Shown here in pieces: positions 1 to 9,390 of a DNA stretch of 64,000 nucleotides. This DNA is from JBGQBN01 sp041494805 (GTDB taxonomy: Bacteria; Acidobacteriota; Terriglobia; Terriglobales; Acidobacteriaceae). The first letter of the stretch is position 1. Every line of letters starts with the position of its first letter. The notes beneath the pieces are model-generated. The model worked only from the letters and a program-made list of their open reading frames with translations, was not told where the DNA came from and searched no databases. The translations under genes and the position numbers were made by a program. The DNA lies in assembly GCA_041494805.1 (NCBI GenBank), contig JBGQBN010000003.1, positions 1 through 64,000 of the forward strand, given 5' to 3'.

Positions 1-103
1 CTACTAGATGAAGATACTCCAACTGACTCGGCGGCCTCATTTGCCGTAGCGTACCCCGCACAAGGCCACCAGAACGGCGGAATTCTATCAGTCGAGGACT
101 TTA

Positions 104-1330
104 TTACTTTATATTAGCGCCGCCCCTAGCTTCAGATGAGCTGGCTCCCGTGGTCTTAACTAAGCAGCCGTTTGCCGTACGCGTAAGCTGCCAACGCAGC
201 ACACTCAAAATTTGCTGCCCAACGGCACAGGCCACTTTCGGAACGACTGCATTGCCATACTGTCGATATGCCTGTGTGTCGGAAACCACGATCTTCTTGT
301 CATCAGGGAAACCCATGATCGCTGCACATTCGCGAGGCGTCAACCGACGTGGGTTTTTGCCACTCTGCTCAATGAGAATCTCAGAACCGTCCTTGTGGTA
401 ACGGGCGCTAAGCGTTCTGCTGACACCCTCCGGATGGGCAATTCCGAATCCGAATCCATTTCCCTTCTCACGGTGCCGCTTAGCGTAATCTTGCAGGTAC
501 TTCCACAGATGGTTCGACAGCGTGTACCTGTCTTCGGGAGTCTTGTCGAGCACGTCCCGCAATTTTGGGAGTTGAGTCGATGGCTCTCTGGGGAATTCGA
601 ACGGCGGGGTGTCTCCGAACACCCTCTTATCGAAACAAACGATGTAGACTCTTTCGCGATGTTGGGGAACCCAGCCAGCGGCGTCGATCACCCTGTGATG
701 AACAGCGTAACCTAAGCCCGTTAGGGCCTCTAGAATAGTTTTCCATGTGCGGCCCTTATCGTGCGATTGCAGATTCTTAACGTTCTCAAGGAGGAGAACC
801 GGGGGGCGTTTCACTTCAACGATGGAGACAATATTGAAGAACAATGTGCCTTGTGTAGCACACTTGAATCCATGAGCCTGACCAAGACTTTTTTTCTTGG
901 ACACACCTGCGATAGAAAATGGCTGGCATGGAAATCCCGCTGCCAAGATATCGTGGTCAGGAATGTCCTTTGGCTTAACCTGTCTAATGTCACCATGCGG
1001 CATCTCACCAAACCATGCTTTGTATGTTTTCTGTGAGTATCTATCCCATTCACAGGAGAACACACACCTTCCTCCCAGTGGCTCCAGTGCAATGCGAAAT
1101 CCACCGATCCCAGCAAACAGGTCCACGAAGGTAAAGGGTAAGCAATTCGGGACGGGAATTTCCTTCGCCGGAGGTTCAAACTGCAGTAGTGGACTCTCTT
1201 CGGCAAGACTCGCACGATGGAGCAGCGAGAGGACAAATTCCTGCTTGGACATCTTGTCTTGCTCGCGGTGCCGGTCAATCCATTGATGAAGCTCTTCCGG
1301 AACATTTCGCACCAACAACTGACCACTCAT
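104..1330 (-). CDS. DNA (cytosine-5-)methyltransferase with N-terminal ribbon-helix-helix-like segment
   Basis: Transfers a methyl group from SAM to C5 of cytosine in DNA. With the chosen ATG (spaced from an AGGTG ribosome-binding site) the product is 408 residues. The C5-methylase motifs appear in order: motif I FVDLFAGIGGF (about 68-78), motif IV GFPCQPFS with catalytic Cys about 135, ENV (motif VI), QHRERVYIV (motif VIII), a target-recognition region, then RTLSARY (motif IX) and QYGNAVVP (motif X). Before motif I lies a segment starting SGQLLVRNVPEELHQWI that looks like a FitA/Arc-type ribbon-helix-helix fold, unusual for this family. A GTG start at 1495, 15 bases after the parB stop, would add 55 residues and cannot be excluded. 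No restriction endonuclease is visible, but the window edge is close, so orphan status is unproven. Confidence 0.9.
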   Translation of the reverse strand: MSGQLLVRNVPEELHQWIDRHREQDKMSKQEFVLSLLHRASLAEESPLLQFEPPAKEIPVPNCLPFTFVDLFAGIGGFRIALEPLGGRCVFSCEWDRYSQKTYKAWFGEMPHGDIRQVKPKDIPDHDILAAGFPCQPFSIAGVSKKKSLGQAHGFKCATQGTLFFNIVSIVEVKRPPVLLLENVKNLQSHDKGRTWKTILEALTGLGYAVHHRVIDAAGWVPQHRERVYIVCFDKRVFGDTPPFEFPREPSTQLPKLRDVLDKTPEDRYTLSNHLWKYLQDYAKRHREKGNGFGFGIAHPEGVSRTLSARYHKDGSEILIEQSGKNPRRLTPRECAAIMGFPDDKKIVVSDTQAYRQYGNAVVPKVACAVGQQILSVLRWQLTRTANGCLVKTTGASSSEARGGANIK

Positions 1331-1509
1331 TGTCACCTGCCCGCTGGGAAGTTGTGATAGCACGGATGATAGCACTTCTTCCCAGAGTTTCAACTGATTT
1401 TTATCGGACCTGTCTTTCACGACCGGAATGGCAGCATTCCGTCTGCCGTGCCCTAGCGAGAACGTCCAAAAGTAACGAGGCTTGCGGCCTAACACCTGAC
1501 AACCGACGA

Positions 1510-2562
1510 CTATTTCCCCTTCAACATCTCCACCACCCTGTCAAAATCCTCCAGCGTCGCATACTCAATCACAATCTTCCCCTTCCCCTTGCGGTCGCGG
1601 ATGCGCACCCGCACACCCAAAATCGTCTCCAGCTCCCGTTGCGCGGCTCGCACATTGGGATCCACCCAGCGCGCCCGGCTCTGCTCTCCCCGGCCCGCTT
1701 TCGGGAAGTCGCTGTCGATGCAGAGCTGCTCCAGCTGTTCCACCGACAGATGTTTGCGCACCGCTTCATCGGCCAGCTTCGCGAGCAATTGCATGTCGTC
1801 AAATTGCAGCAGCACCCGCGCCTCGCTGAACCCCAGCTGCCCTTCCATTAGATACTGCATCACCGTCCCCGGCAGCTTCAGCAGCCGCATGTAGTTCGAC
1901 ACCGACTCCCGCGAGAGTCCCACCCGCTGCCCGATCTGTTCCTGGGTCAGTCCAAAATTCTGGCTCAGTTTGGCGAACGCGGCGGCCTGCTCCATGCAGT
2001 TCAGGTCTTCGCGCTGCAGGTTCTCGATGATGGTCATCTCCGCCGCTTGCCGCTCCGAGATGCGGCGGACGATCGCGGGAATCTTTTCCTTCCCCGCCAG
2101 CTTCGCCGCCCGGCACCGCCGCTCGCCCAAGACCAGCACGTAGCGCCCGTCTTCGCCGGGACGAACTTCGCCCGGACGGACCTCGCTTGGACGGACCTCG
2201 CTCGGACGCACTACGATCGGCTGCACCACTCCGTTCGCCCGGATCGATTCCGCCAGCTCCTGCAAAGGCTCGTCCTCGAACGTATAGCGTGTCTGATACG
2301 GATTCTGGTCGATCAGGTCAAGCGCCAACTCCATGACTGCATCGCCCGCCGCCCGCGCCGCCGAGGCCTGCAACTCCGGCAACACGCCGCCCGGGATCTC
2401 AACCGCCGCCGGAGCCGCCACGCTTCCCGCTACAACTCGCGGTCCCACGGGCAACAGTGAATCCAACCCCCGCCCCAAAGCCCTGCGCTTCTCCGCCACG
2501 ACTTTCTCAGGGGCAGCGGCCGCGTTCTCCACCAGCACCGTCTTTTCCGCCAAGTTTGCCAT
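1510..2562 (-). CDS. parB: Chromosome-partitioning protein ParB
   Basis: CTP-dependent DNA clamp that loads at parS and spreads, working with ParA to segregate origins. The 350-residue product starts with the typical KRRALGRGLDSLLP segment (about 25-38), followed by the ParB/Srx fold with GERRCRA (146-152, CTP-binding box), ENLQRE (about 180-185), a helix-turn-helix (about 206-227) and a C-terminal dimerisation region. A run of RP(S/G)EV repeats at residues 119-137 is inserted just before the GERR box and is encoded by 15-bp tandem repeats. The gene follows parA with a gap of about 90 bp, and three parS sites lie upstream of parA. Confidence 0.95.
   Translation of the reverse strand: MANLAEKTVLVENAAAAPEKVVAEKRRALGRGLDSLLPVGPRVVAGSVAAPAAVEIPGGVLPELQASAARAAGDAVMELALDLIDQNPYQTRYTFEDEPLQELAESIRANGVVQPIVVRPSEVRPSEVRPGEVRPGEDGRYVLVLGERRCRAAKLAGKEKIPAIVRRISERQAAEMTIIENLQREDLNCMEQAAAFAKLSQNFGLTQEQIGQRVGLSRESVSNYMRLLKLPGTVMQYLMEGQLGFSEARVLLQFDDMQLLAKLADEAVRKHLSVEQLEQLCIDSDFPKAGRGEQSRARWVDPNVRAAQRELETILGVRVRIRDRKGKGKIVIEYATLEDFDRVVEMLKGK
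2161..2220 (-). repeat. Four-copy 15-bp tandem repeat inside parB
   Basis: Four consecutive 15-bp units of the form ACGGACCTCGCTCGG (plus-strand reading) with a few substitutions. They encode RP(S/G)EV units in frame, next to the CTP-binding motif of ParB. Confidence 0.85.
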
Positions 2563-2652
2563 CAGCTCTTAGCTCCTCTGGCCACCGACCACTGGCCACT
2601 GTTCTCATACATCGACAAACATCAATCTAACACATAGACGTCCATCAATGTA

Positions 2653-3462
2653 TCAAGCCGTCCTATCCATCTCCTCCGCAGGCGCGCCCGTCTCCGCCGG
2701 CAACGAGTGAGAAATAATCTCCTTAGCCAACCGGATATAACTCTCCGCCCCGCGCGACCGTGGATCGTATAACAGCGCCGGCTTGCCATGACTAGGCGCC
2801 TCGGCCAGCCGTATGTTCCGCGGGATGGTGGTCGCACACAACTTCTCTCCAAAGAATCTTTTCAGCTCCGCCGTCACCTGCTGTGCCAGGTTGGTGCGCT
2901 CATCCAGCATGGTGAGCACGACGCCTTCAATAGCCAGCTCCGGATTGAAGCTGGCGCGGATCCGCTCCACCGTGTCCAGGAGCTCGGTGATGCCCTCGAG
3001 CGCAAAGTATTCCGCCTGCATGGGGATGAGCACAGCGTCGGCGGCCACCAGCGCGTTGAGCGTAAGCAGGTCCAGCGCCGGCGGACAGTCCAGCACGATG
3101 AACTGGAAGCGCTCCCGCAGTGGCGCCAGCACGTCGCGCAGCCGGAATTGTCGGCGCTCAGCGTCCACCAGCTCAAGGTTGGCGCCGACCAGGTTCTTGT
3201 GCGCGGGAATGATCCATAGCTGTTCCAGCTCAGTGGCTTGCAGCGCCTCTTCGGCGCTGGCCGCGCCCATCAGCAGATGATAGGTACTGATTCGTTCGGG
3301 ATCTTTGACCAGGCCCAGGCCGCTGGTGGCGTTCGACTGCGGATCGCAGTCAACGAGAAGCGTATTCACTTCCGCCGCAGCAAAGGACGAGGCCAGATTG
3401 ATAGCAGTCGTAGTCTTGCCCACGCCGCCCTTCTGGTTGGCTACCGCGATGACGCGTCCCAT
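2653..3462 (-). CDS. parA: Chromosome-partitioning ATPase ParA
   Basis: ParA/MinD-type ATPase that forms nucleoid-bound dimers and moves ParB-parS complexes. The 269-residue protein begins MGRVIAVANQ followed by the deviant Walker A KGGVGKTTT (residues 11-19) with the signature lysine at 11. The Walker A' segment LLVDCDPQ and the FIVLDCPPALDLLT segment are also present. Length is normal for a chromosomal Soj. It lies between rsmG and parB, as in many chromosomes, and is preceded by the parS cluster. Residues after about 255 are variable. Confidence 0.96.
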   Translation of the reverse strand: MGRVIAVANQKGGVGKTTTAINLASSFAAAEVNTLLVDCDPQSNATSGLGLVKDPERISTYHLLMGAASAEEALQATELEQLWIIPAHKNLVGANLELVDAERRQFRLRDVLAPLRERFQFIVLDCPPALDLLTLNALVAADAVLIPMQAEYFALEGITELLDTVERIRASFNPELAIEGVVLTMLDERTNLAQQVTAELKRFFGEKLCATTIPRNIRLAEAPSHGKPALLYDPRSRGAESYIRLAKEIISHSLPAETGAPAEEMDRTA

Positions 3463-3608
3463 TAAGTTTTAGAGAACCGAGAGCTGAGCGCAGAATAGTC
3501 CGAATCGGCAAGGGTTTGCAATGACGGATTTTGGTGCAGCGGCGGATTGAAAGATGCTGTTGAATCCAAAGCGAATTACATGAACGTGTGTCGTGCCTTT
3601 TCCACAGA

Positions 3609-3624
3609 TGTTCCACGTGGAACA
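3609..3624. promoter_or_regulatory. parS site 1
   Basis: Perfect 16-bp palindrome TGTTCCACGTGGAACA. The canonical chromosomal parS is TGTTTCACGTGAAACA, so this differs symmetrically at two positions. Its place beside parAB supports the call. Confidence 0.95.
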
Positions 3625-3672
3625 CTTCGTTTCGAGACGCAAGAAGGATTTCGTGTGAGCAAATTGGAGATA

Positions 3673-3688
3673 TGTTCCACGTGGAACA
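3673..3688. promoter_or_regulatory. parS site 2
   Basis: Second identical TGTTCCACGTGGAACA palindrome, starting 64 bp after the first. Confidence 0.95.
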
Positions 3689-3744
3689 TTCTCGACCGAC
3701 GACGACAGGGCCCAGGGTTGAGAAATTGCGCGGTATAGACGAAG

Positions 3745-3760
3745 TGTTCCACGTGGAACA
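3745..3760. promoter_or_regulatory. parS site 3
   Basis: Third identical TGTTCCACGTGGAACA palindrome, starting 72 bp after the second. I saw no further copy in the window. Confidence 0.95.
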
Positions 3761-4044
3761 CTGCTGACACGTGCGGACGATGTATTGGCATAATTGTGAT
3801 GACATTCCCACTGACAGCTTTGCCTTGTTGTTGCGATAGGGATTAGACACAAAGATCATGCCACAATTCAATCTCTCTTTCCCACTTTTTATCAGTCTGG
3901 TTCCGGCACGTTTACTTGTTTGGTTCCCCACCTCCTCATTCGACGATAACTGCTGTCGGATTTCCTATGTTTCCACTTTGAGGCGGGCTTGAGTTTGTCG
4001 GAACTTTGACACTGGCCTTAACTCGCATGTTCTTACCACTATTA

Positions 4045-4833
4045 CTAAGTCGCTACTTGATCAGGTTGGTTATGACGCGTGGAACGTCCGATTAGGAGGA
4101 CGCGGTTGGCGGAGAGTGGGATGGGGATCGGGTGGGGCCATTGGAAGATTGGGGCTAGGGTGGGGAGCTGGTTTACCTGGGCCTGTCCAATTAGGAGCAT
4201 CAGGCGACCGGCTGGGGCCACCAGGTTGGCGGCGGCGGGGAGGGTGGTGGTGAAGTGTTCTACGGCGCGTAGGGTTACGACGTCGGCCTGGGTGGGGTAG
4301 TCCTGGGCGCGGCCGGGGAATACATTGATGTATGTCAATGTAAGGGCGCGGATCACTTCGCGCAGGAAGGTGGCTTTCTTTTGGTTGGATTCGATGAGCG
4401 TGACATGGATCTGGGGGGCCCAGATTTTCAGGGGTAGGCCGGGGAAGCCGGCGCCGGAGCCTATGTCAATCACGTCGCTGGTCGTTGGTCGTTGGTCGTT
4501 GGCCAGACTGCCCGAGCTGCGCTCGGATTGGACGGGCGAGGCGCCCGTCCCCACACGGTCAGCCGTCCCCACACCGGAGGGGGATGGGAACAGATGGCGG
4601 GCGGCGAATAGGGATTCGCCGAAGTGGCGGGTTACGATTTCTTCGGGTTGGCGGATGGCGGTTAGGTTGATGCGGGCGTTCCAGTGGAGGAGTATATCGA
4701 TGTATGTCGATATATATTCTAGTTGCTGGGGGAGCAGGGTGGCGGATTTCGCGGGGACTGCGGGCTCTTCGGCGCTTCCGGGAACGGGGTCCAGGAAGGG
4801 TCTTAGCAGTTCGGCGATACGGGCGGGGTGCAT
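4045..4833 (-). CDS. rsmG: 16S rRNA (guanine(527)-N(7))-methyltransferase RsmG
   Basis: Methylates N7 of G527 in 16S rRNA using SAM. The family core is clear: LEYISTYIDILLHWNARINLT near residue 40, TRHFGESL about 69-75, the SAM-binding DIGSGAGFPGLPL (123-134), ESNQKKATFLREV (148-160) and the VTLRAVE segment (187-192). At 262 residues it is longer than the usual 205-240. The excess is residues about 85-119, which sit between the HFGESL motif and the SAM motif and are encoded by two intergenic-type repeats (a double-hairpin palindrome and a GTCGTTG heptamer array). The reading frame is kept, so the protein may still work with a surface loop. It lies upstream of parA-parB. Confidence 0.95.
   Translation of the reverse strand: MHPARIAELLRPFLDPVPGSAEEPAVPAKSATLLPQQLEYISTYIDILLHWNARINLTAIRQPEEIVTRHFGESLFAARHLFPSPSGVGTADRVGTGASPVQSERSSGSLANDQRPTTSDVIDIGSGAGFPGLPLKIWAPQIHVTLIESNQKKATFLREVIRALTLTYINVFPGRAQDYPTQADVVTLRAVEHFTTTLPAAANLVAPAGRLMLLIGQAQVNQLPTLAPIFQWPHPIPIPLSANRVLLIGRSTRHNQPDQVAT
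4480..4508. repeat. GTCGTTG heptamer array inside rsmG
   Basis: Three perfect tandem copies of GTCGTTG (4481-4501) followed by a related word. It reads in frame in rsmG as the segment LANDQRPTTSDV. The same heptamer word builds the intergenic arrays at 59228-59342 and 62133-62190. Confidence 0.85.
4512..4556. repeat. Double-hairpin palindromic repeat inside rsmG
   Basis: Stem 1 CCGAGCTGCGCTCGG, then stem 2 GACGGGC...GCCCGTC, then CCCCACACGG. Same layout as copies at 21012, 27007 and 52981. It is read in frame within rsmG. Confidence 0.85.
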
Positions 4834-4855
4834 TTGATTGCAGATTGTAGTAGAT

Positions 4856-4943
4856 GCAAGGTTTCAAGGTTTCGAGGTTTCAAAATCTCACCGCCAGAGT
4901 GGCTGCCTTGAGGTTCTGAAACCTTGAAACTTTGAAACCTTGC
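4856..4943. repeat. 27-bp near-perfect inverted repeat built of GGTTTCAA-type words
   Basis: Arms 4856-4882 and 4917-4943 match at 25 of 27 positions as reverse complements, with a 34-base loop. Each arm is itself a run of the word AGGTTTCA. It lies just upstream of rsmG, so it may sit in the rsmG leader or act as a hairpin repeat. Confidence 0.85.
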
Positions 4944-5053
4944 CGGGGGGGTAACGTCATTACCCTTGGCGGCGCATGGCTGAAAGTCACACATTCTTAT
5001 TGCACTTCGGATAGGTGAGCCGCTGCGGGGTGGGTTGTTAGACTGCTGGTGCG

Positions 5054-5455
5054 ATGCCAGTGGACACTGAGGACGTGAAGGCGGCGGATACTGCCCAGGC
5101 GCTGGTGCAGTTGCTGCGCACCCGCTCGTATGAAGAGATTCGGCAGCGGATGTATGACAATCCGCCGGGGAGTCCGTGGTGGACTGCTTGCAAGACTGAG
5201 CTTGACATCCGCAATGGAGAGCAGATGGCGGCCGCGCTTTCGGCCACGTCGCGGGTGCTGGAGAAATTGCGCGGCTCGACGCAGCATTTCGAGCAGCTCA
5301 GCGAAACCTTGTCCCAGACCACCAATGAGATGGCCGATCTGCTCAAGGGCACGATCGAGTCCGGCCGGAGGCTGGAAATTGCCGTCTATGTGGTCATCGG
5401 CGTGACCGTGGTGCAACTCTTCAATGTCGCTTTCGAAGTTCTGCGGAAGCGGTGA
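5054..5455 (+). CDS. Small coiled-coil protein with C-terminal membrane anchor
   Basis: I do not recognise the family. The 133-residue product has a soluble N-terminal part, a helical region with coiled-coil character (about 60-105, LEKLRGSTQHFEQLSETLSQ), and one hydrophobic helix near the end (VVIGVTVVQLFNVAFEVL, about 112-130) ending in basic residues, suggesting a tail-anchored inner-membrane protein. A TAGACT hexamer 9 bases before the ATG may be a -10 for a near-leaderless transcript. It is divergent from rsmG and convergent with the kinase gene. Confidence 0.65.
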   Translation: MPVDTEDVKAADTAQALVQLLRTRSYEEIRQRMYDNPPGSPWWTACKTELDIRNGEQMAAALSATSRVLEKLRGSTQHFEQLSETLSQTTNEMADLLKGTIESGRRLEIAVYVVIGVTVVQLFNVAFEVLRKR

Positions 5456-5690
5456 GGGCAAGCCTGGACGCGCGTGCGGCGAGAGCCGCCTCGCGGGGGT
5501 CAGGCGGGGGACACGCATCGAGTCTCGTCGCAGCTGTTTCTTTCGCCCCCCGGGGCTGATTCTGACCTCGTTTGAACACCCACGGGTTGCGCCGTGCGCT
5601 GCACCCTTGCGCCGCTCCGCGGCTGACACCATGGCGAACGGCTCAGTGGCATTTTTTGCGCCGCTCCGCGGCGAACACCCGTTAACAACC
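5456..5690. other. Intergenic region with short direct repeat
   Basis: Between two convergent genes. A GCGCCGCTCCGCGGC word occurs twice (5609-5623 and 5658-5672). No gene or clear terminator with a T-run was seen. Confidence 0.5.
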
Positions 5691-8378
5691 CTAGCGGAAA
5701 TTGCTGATCAGGATGAGGTCGCTGCTTTGGTGGCCTTTGGCTAGGAGCAACTGTTTGCCGTCGCGGGACCAATTGAAGTCGTAGATCTGTCCCGAAGTAA
5801 AGTGGGTGAGCTGGCTCGGCGGTCCGCCGGCTAGGGGCTGCTCCCAGAGGTTGCTGGCACCGTTGCGGGTGAGGAGGTATTGCAGGGCCTGGCCGGAGGG
5901 GGACCAGCGCAGTCCGCGGGTGCCGAGCGGGAGCTGGCTTACAAATTTATGGGCTCCGCCGCTGGCGGATACTGTGGCCAGCTTCTCCAGCGGGACCGGA
6001 GTTCCCTCCTGGTAAGAGAACGCGAGTTGCTGTCCGTCGGGAGAGACCACGACTTCGTTGGCGCCGGAGACTCCCGGCACGGACAGAACTACCGCTGGCG
6101 TGCCCCCTTCCGGCGACAGGCGGTAAATCTTTTTGTCGTCGGCAGCGTAGAACAGCCACTTTCCATCGGGAGAGCAGTCGGACCGGTTAACATCGTCAAG
6201 CAGCTTTACGCCGTTGGAACCGTCCGCGTCGGTACGCCATAGCTCCAGCTTGCCCTGGCGGAGGCGGTCGAATACCAGGTAATGGTCCCCGCAGGAGAAT
6301 ATGGAAAGTACGTTGGAGGCTTGGGGGAAGAGCAGGGCGCGGTTGCTGCCATCCGCATTCATCATCCACAAATCACCGTTCACACCGGAAGCCAGCAGCT
6401 TGCCCGCCGGGCCGGGAGAAACCAGCTGATAAGCGGTTTCGCCGGAGGTGACCTGGCGGGCCTGGTTGGAATCGGCTGCCGGTGCGCTCCAAATATCCGA
6501 CATCCGAGTGCGCTGAATGGCGGCCAGCATCTTGCCGTCATGGGTCAGATCGAGGTCGGTAGTGTAGTCAGACAAATCATTGGTGAAGCGATGCATTCCT
6601 CCGCTGGGGTAATCCATGGACCAGAGCTGGCCCCGGCCCAGGAGACCTTCGCTGACCGGCGCTATGAGAGAGTTGCCGTCGGGCATCCAGACGGCGCGTC
6701 CCACGCCTTTCTCGCCGGCTGACATGAGCTGCCTGACTTTGCCATCGCTGACGTTGATTACGTCCAGCACCCATTCGTTCGCGGCACCGAGCTTGAGGCT
6801 GGGCACGGCGATGGTTTTGCCATCCGGAGACCAGGTTGCTCCCCACTGAAAAGCGGTATTGGCGGGCAATGTCGCCAGCAGGCGTTCGCCGGTGCCATCC
6901 GCTTGCGCGATGCGAATCTCGATCACGTTGCGGTCCGGAATTCCGCGCTGGAAGACTAGCTGCTGGGCGTCAGGCGAAAAGGAGACGGGGACATCTATGT
7001 CGCGGATCAGTTGAAGGGGCGAGCCTCCGAGCACCGGCATTTGGTACAGGTACCGGTAGTTGGCGGTGTTCTTGTCGGAGCGGACAAGATAGATGTAGTT
7101 GCCGTCGGGGGAGAAAGTGACTCCTCCGAACTCGACCACATCGGGCGCGAGCACCTGAACATCACTCTTGGTGGCTACGTTCCGTACCCACAAGCTTTGC
7201 TGCTCGGAGTCGCGCAGGACGTAGACCACATAGCGACCGTCGGGAGAGATGGCTACGTGAGCGGCTTTGCCGCTTTCGGTGAGCCTGGTGATCTGCATCT
7301 CTTGCAGATTGAGGCCGCGGGGGCGGGTGAGCAGTTTGTACGCGCCAAAGCCGATGGCTGCGAGAATCACTAGCGCGGCAGCGGCGACTGGGGCTTTGGA
7401 CCAGCGAGGTTCTGTAGCGGCGGCTTGAACGGTTGCAGAATCAGCCGCCATAGTTTTCGCGGAGCTGGGTGTCGAGGCGGCTGCTGTTCCCAATCCACTG
7501 GCGGCGCGGACGTGTCCGGAGCTGGTGGCGCGCTTGAGGCGCTTCAGGTCGGCGCGCATCTCGGCGGCGCTCTGGTAGCGCAGGTCGCGATCTTTTTCCA
7601 GGGCGGTGCGGATGATCTCGTCCAGTTTGGCAGGCATGCCGGGGTTCAACTGGGTGGGGGATACGGGATCGTGATTCAGGATGGCGTCGAAAATCACGGC
7701 GGAGGTTTCGCCCTCGAAGGGAATTCTGCCGGTGGCCATTTGATAGAGCACGGCGCCCAAGCTGAAGACGTCGCTGCGGGCGTCGAGCTCCTTGCCTCGG
7801 GCTTGCTCGGGCGACATGTAACAGACGGTACCGACGGCGGTGCCGGGGCTGGTGAGGAAAGCAGCAGCGGTCGGCATGGTGGTTTGGGCCGCGGCTGCTC
7901 TGGGTTCCTGGACGAGCTTGGCCAAACCGAAATCCAAGACTTTGGCCTGGCCGCGTTTGGTGACGAAGATGTTGGCGGGTTTGATGTCGCGATGGAGAAT
8001 GCCCTTGGCGTGGGCGGCATCGAGGGCGTCGGCGATTTCGATGGCGAGGTCGAGCAGCTCGCCTAGTTCCAGGGGACGGCCAGCAATGTGGCGGTCCAAG
8101 GGTATGCCCTCGAGCAATTCCATCACGATGAAGGCGCGACCTTCGTGCTCACCGAAGTCGTGAATGGTGCAGATGTTGGGATGGTTCAGCGCGGAGGCGG
8201 CACGAGCTTCGAGGCGGAAACGTTCCAGGCTCTGGGGATCGCGAGCGACGTCCTCGGGCAGGAACTTGAGGGCGACGGAGCGGCCCAGGTTGGTGTCCTC
8301 AGCTTTGTAAACCACGCCCATGCCCCCGCCACCGAGCTTTTCCAAGATGCGGTAGTGGGAGATGGTCTGATCAATCAT
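5691..8378 (-). CDS. Membrane Ser/Thr protein kinase with TolB-like beta-propeller sensor domain
   Basis: PknB-type receptor kinase of 895 residues. The N-terminal kinase domain (about 8-280) has the glycine loop [10 protein letters not shown] (15-24), the ATP lysine in VALKF (38), the catalytic loop HRDIKPAN (129-136, Asp131), DFGLAK (149-154) and SPEQARG (189-195), so it should be active. One transmembrane helix lies at about 330-350. The rest is a run of TolB/WD40-like PD40 repeats ([27 protein letters not shown] and similar) forming a probable periplasmic propeller. This architecture is very common in Acidobacteriota. The signal sensed and the substrates are unknown. The next gene on the same strand upstream is the TlpA-like gene. 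Confidence 0.93.
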   Translation of the reverse strand: MIDQTISHYRILEKLGGGGMGVVYKAEDTNLGRSVALKFLPEDVARDPQSLERFRLEARAASALNHPNICTIHDFGEHEGRAFIVMELLEGIPLDRHIAGRPLELGELLDLAIEIADALDAAHAKGILHRDIKPANIFVTKRGQAKVLDFGLAKLVQEPRAAAAQTTMPTAAAFLTSPGTAVGTVCYMSPEQARGKELDARSDVFSLGAVLYQMATGRIPFEGETSAVIFDAILNHDPVSPTQLNPGMPAKLDEIIRTALEKDRDLRYQSAAEMRADLKRLKRATSSGHVRAASGLGTAAASTPSSAKTMAADSATVQAAATEPRWSKAPVAAAALVILAAIGFGAYKLLTRPRGLNLQEMQITRLTESGKAAHVAISPDGRYVVYVLRDSEQQSLWVRNVATKSDVQVLAPDVVEFGGVTFSPDGNYIYLVRSDKNTANYRYLYQMPVLGGSPLQLIRDIDVPVSFSPDAQQLVFQRGIPDRNVIEIRIAQADGTGERLLATLPANTAFQWGATWSPDGKTIAVPSLKLGAANEWVLDVINVSDGKVRQLMSAGEKGVGRAVWMPDGNSLIAPVSEGLLGRGQLWSMDYPSGGMHRFTNDLSDYTTDLDLTHDGKMLAAIQRTRMSDIWSAPAADSNQARQVTSGETAYQLVSPGPAGKLLASGVNGDLWMMNADGSNRALLFPQASNVLSIFSCGDHYLVFDRLRQGKLELWRTDADGSNGVKLLDDVNRSDCSPDGKWLFYAADDKKIYRLSPEGGTPAVVLSVPGVSGANEVVVSPDGQQLAFSYQEGTPVPLEKLATVSASGGAHKFVSQLPLGTRGLRWSPSGQALQYLLTRNGASNLWEQPLAGGPPSQLTHFTSGQIYDFNWSRDGKQLLLAKGHQSSDLILISNFR

Positions 8379-8472
8379 GGGACTGAGGGGGGCCGGGGAC
8401 TCATGTTAGGTGGTGGGGAGTGGCAAGTCAATGCGGGGGCGGGGCAAAAGATCGGTTGTCAGTTCTCGGTTC

Positions 8473-9390
8473 TTAGTTTGACATCACTTTCTGGATGGCG
8501 GCTTGGAGGTCGTCGTAGGGCATTACGCCGGGGTGGTAGAGGGCTACGCGGCCGGCGCGATCGACTAAGACCAGCGTTGGCGTAGTGCTGGCTCCGTAGT
8601 TGTTGAAGTTTTCTTTACTGACGGGAATGGGCGAGCCTTGCAGCCCCGGATAGTAGTGCTGCCAGACCTGTTCGGCGTAGGCGAGTTCGTCTTTTGGCTT
8701 GGCATCGTCGCCGCGGGCAGCGTAGCCGTAGAGCTGGGTGGGAGCTACCAGCAGCAAACCTTTGGGGCTGAACTGCGAGCGCAGACGGGTGATGATTGGG
8801 CCTTCGCTCTTGCAGTCGCCGCACCAGTGGGCCCAGAAGAATAGGAGCACGGGGGATCCTTTCATCTGGCTGAGTGGGGTGGGGCGCGGTCCGAAATACT
8901 GGGCGAGGTTGAGCGGCGGGGCAGGCTGGCCGGTCAGACCGAAGAGGTTGAGATTTTTCTGCAAACGGGCACGGATGGAAGTGTTGTGGTAGGTGATCAG
9001 GTTGCTACGGAGCAATGCGACCGCTTGCCGTTGCTGGCCGCGGGCGGCGAACACTTGGGCTTCGACTTCGAGGGCGGCACCCAGGGCTAGGGGGAGATGG
9101 GGCTCGGCGTCCAGGGAGCGGTGCAGGAGCTGCTGGCGGACCAGAGACTCGGTCTGTTTGGCGTAGGTCTCGGCGCGATCGAGCTGGTGGGCGCTTAGGG
9201 AGGCGCGCGCCATCCAGGAAAGGGCTTCCAGGTATTCCGGGGTGACTCCGAGCCGGGCGCGGTAGGTTTGCAGGGCAGTGTCGGCGGCGGAGAAATTATT
9301 CTGGGCGAGGGCGCTGCGGACGTCGGTGACGATGTCGGCGAAGGAAAGCGATCCTAGTAGTAAGACGATGGTGAAAAGGCGAAGAAACAT
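8473..9390 (-). CDS. TlpA-like thioredoxin-fold protein with TPR-like N-terminal region
   Basis: Exported or periplasmic thiol-disulfide oxidoreductase of 305 residues. A signal peptide (MFLRLFTIVLLLGSLSFA) is followed by a helical region (about 25-150) with TPR-like repeats, then a thioredoxin/TlpA domain with the redox motif WCGDC (in LFFWAHWCGDCKSEGP) and the cis-proline segment ASTTPTLVLVD. This order is typical of redoxins that reduce specific envelope proteins. The partner is not evident. The gene lies upstream of, and on the same strand as, the receptor kinase with a gap of about 95 bp. Confidence 0.85.
   Translation of the reverse strand: MFLRLFTIVLLLGSLSFADIVTDVRSALAQNNFSAADTALQTYRARLGVTPEYLEALSWMARASLSAHQLDRAETYAKQTESLVRQQLLHRSLDAEPHLPLALGAALEVEAQVFAARGQQRQAVALLRSNLITYHNTSIRARLQKNLNLFGLTGQPAPPLNLAQYFGPRPTPLSQMKGSPVLLFFWAHWCGDCKSEGPIITRLRSQFSPKGLLLVAPTQLYGYAARGDDAKPKDELAYAEQVWQHYYPGLQGSPIPVSKENFNNYGASTTPTLVLVDRAGRVALYHPGVMPYDDLQAAIQKVMSN

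Larger units (their letters stand above)
3463..4044. other. parA-rsmG intergenic region carrying the parS cluster
   Basis: A 580-bp stretch with no convincing gene. It contains three identical parS palindromes within about 150 bp. The left part holds the parA upstream region; the right part (3770-4040) is AT-richer with no recognised motif. Open frames crossing it encode repeated SVPRGT/CSTWN-like words only because they read through the parS sites. Confidence 0.8.

Noticed and set aside
3350..3931. 193-residue minus-strand frame with repeated CSTWN/VEH words
   Set aside because: The repeated words are translations of the three parS palindromes; overlaps parA.
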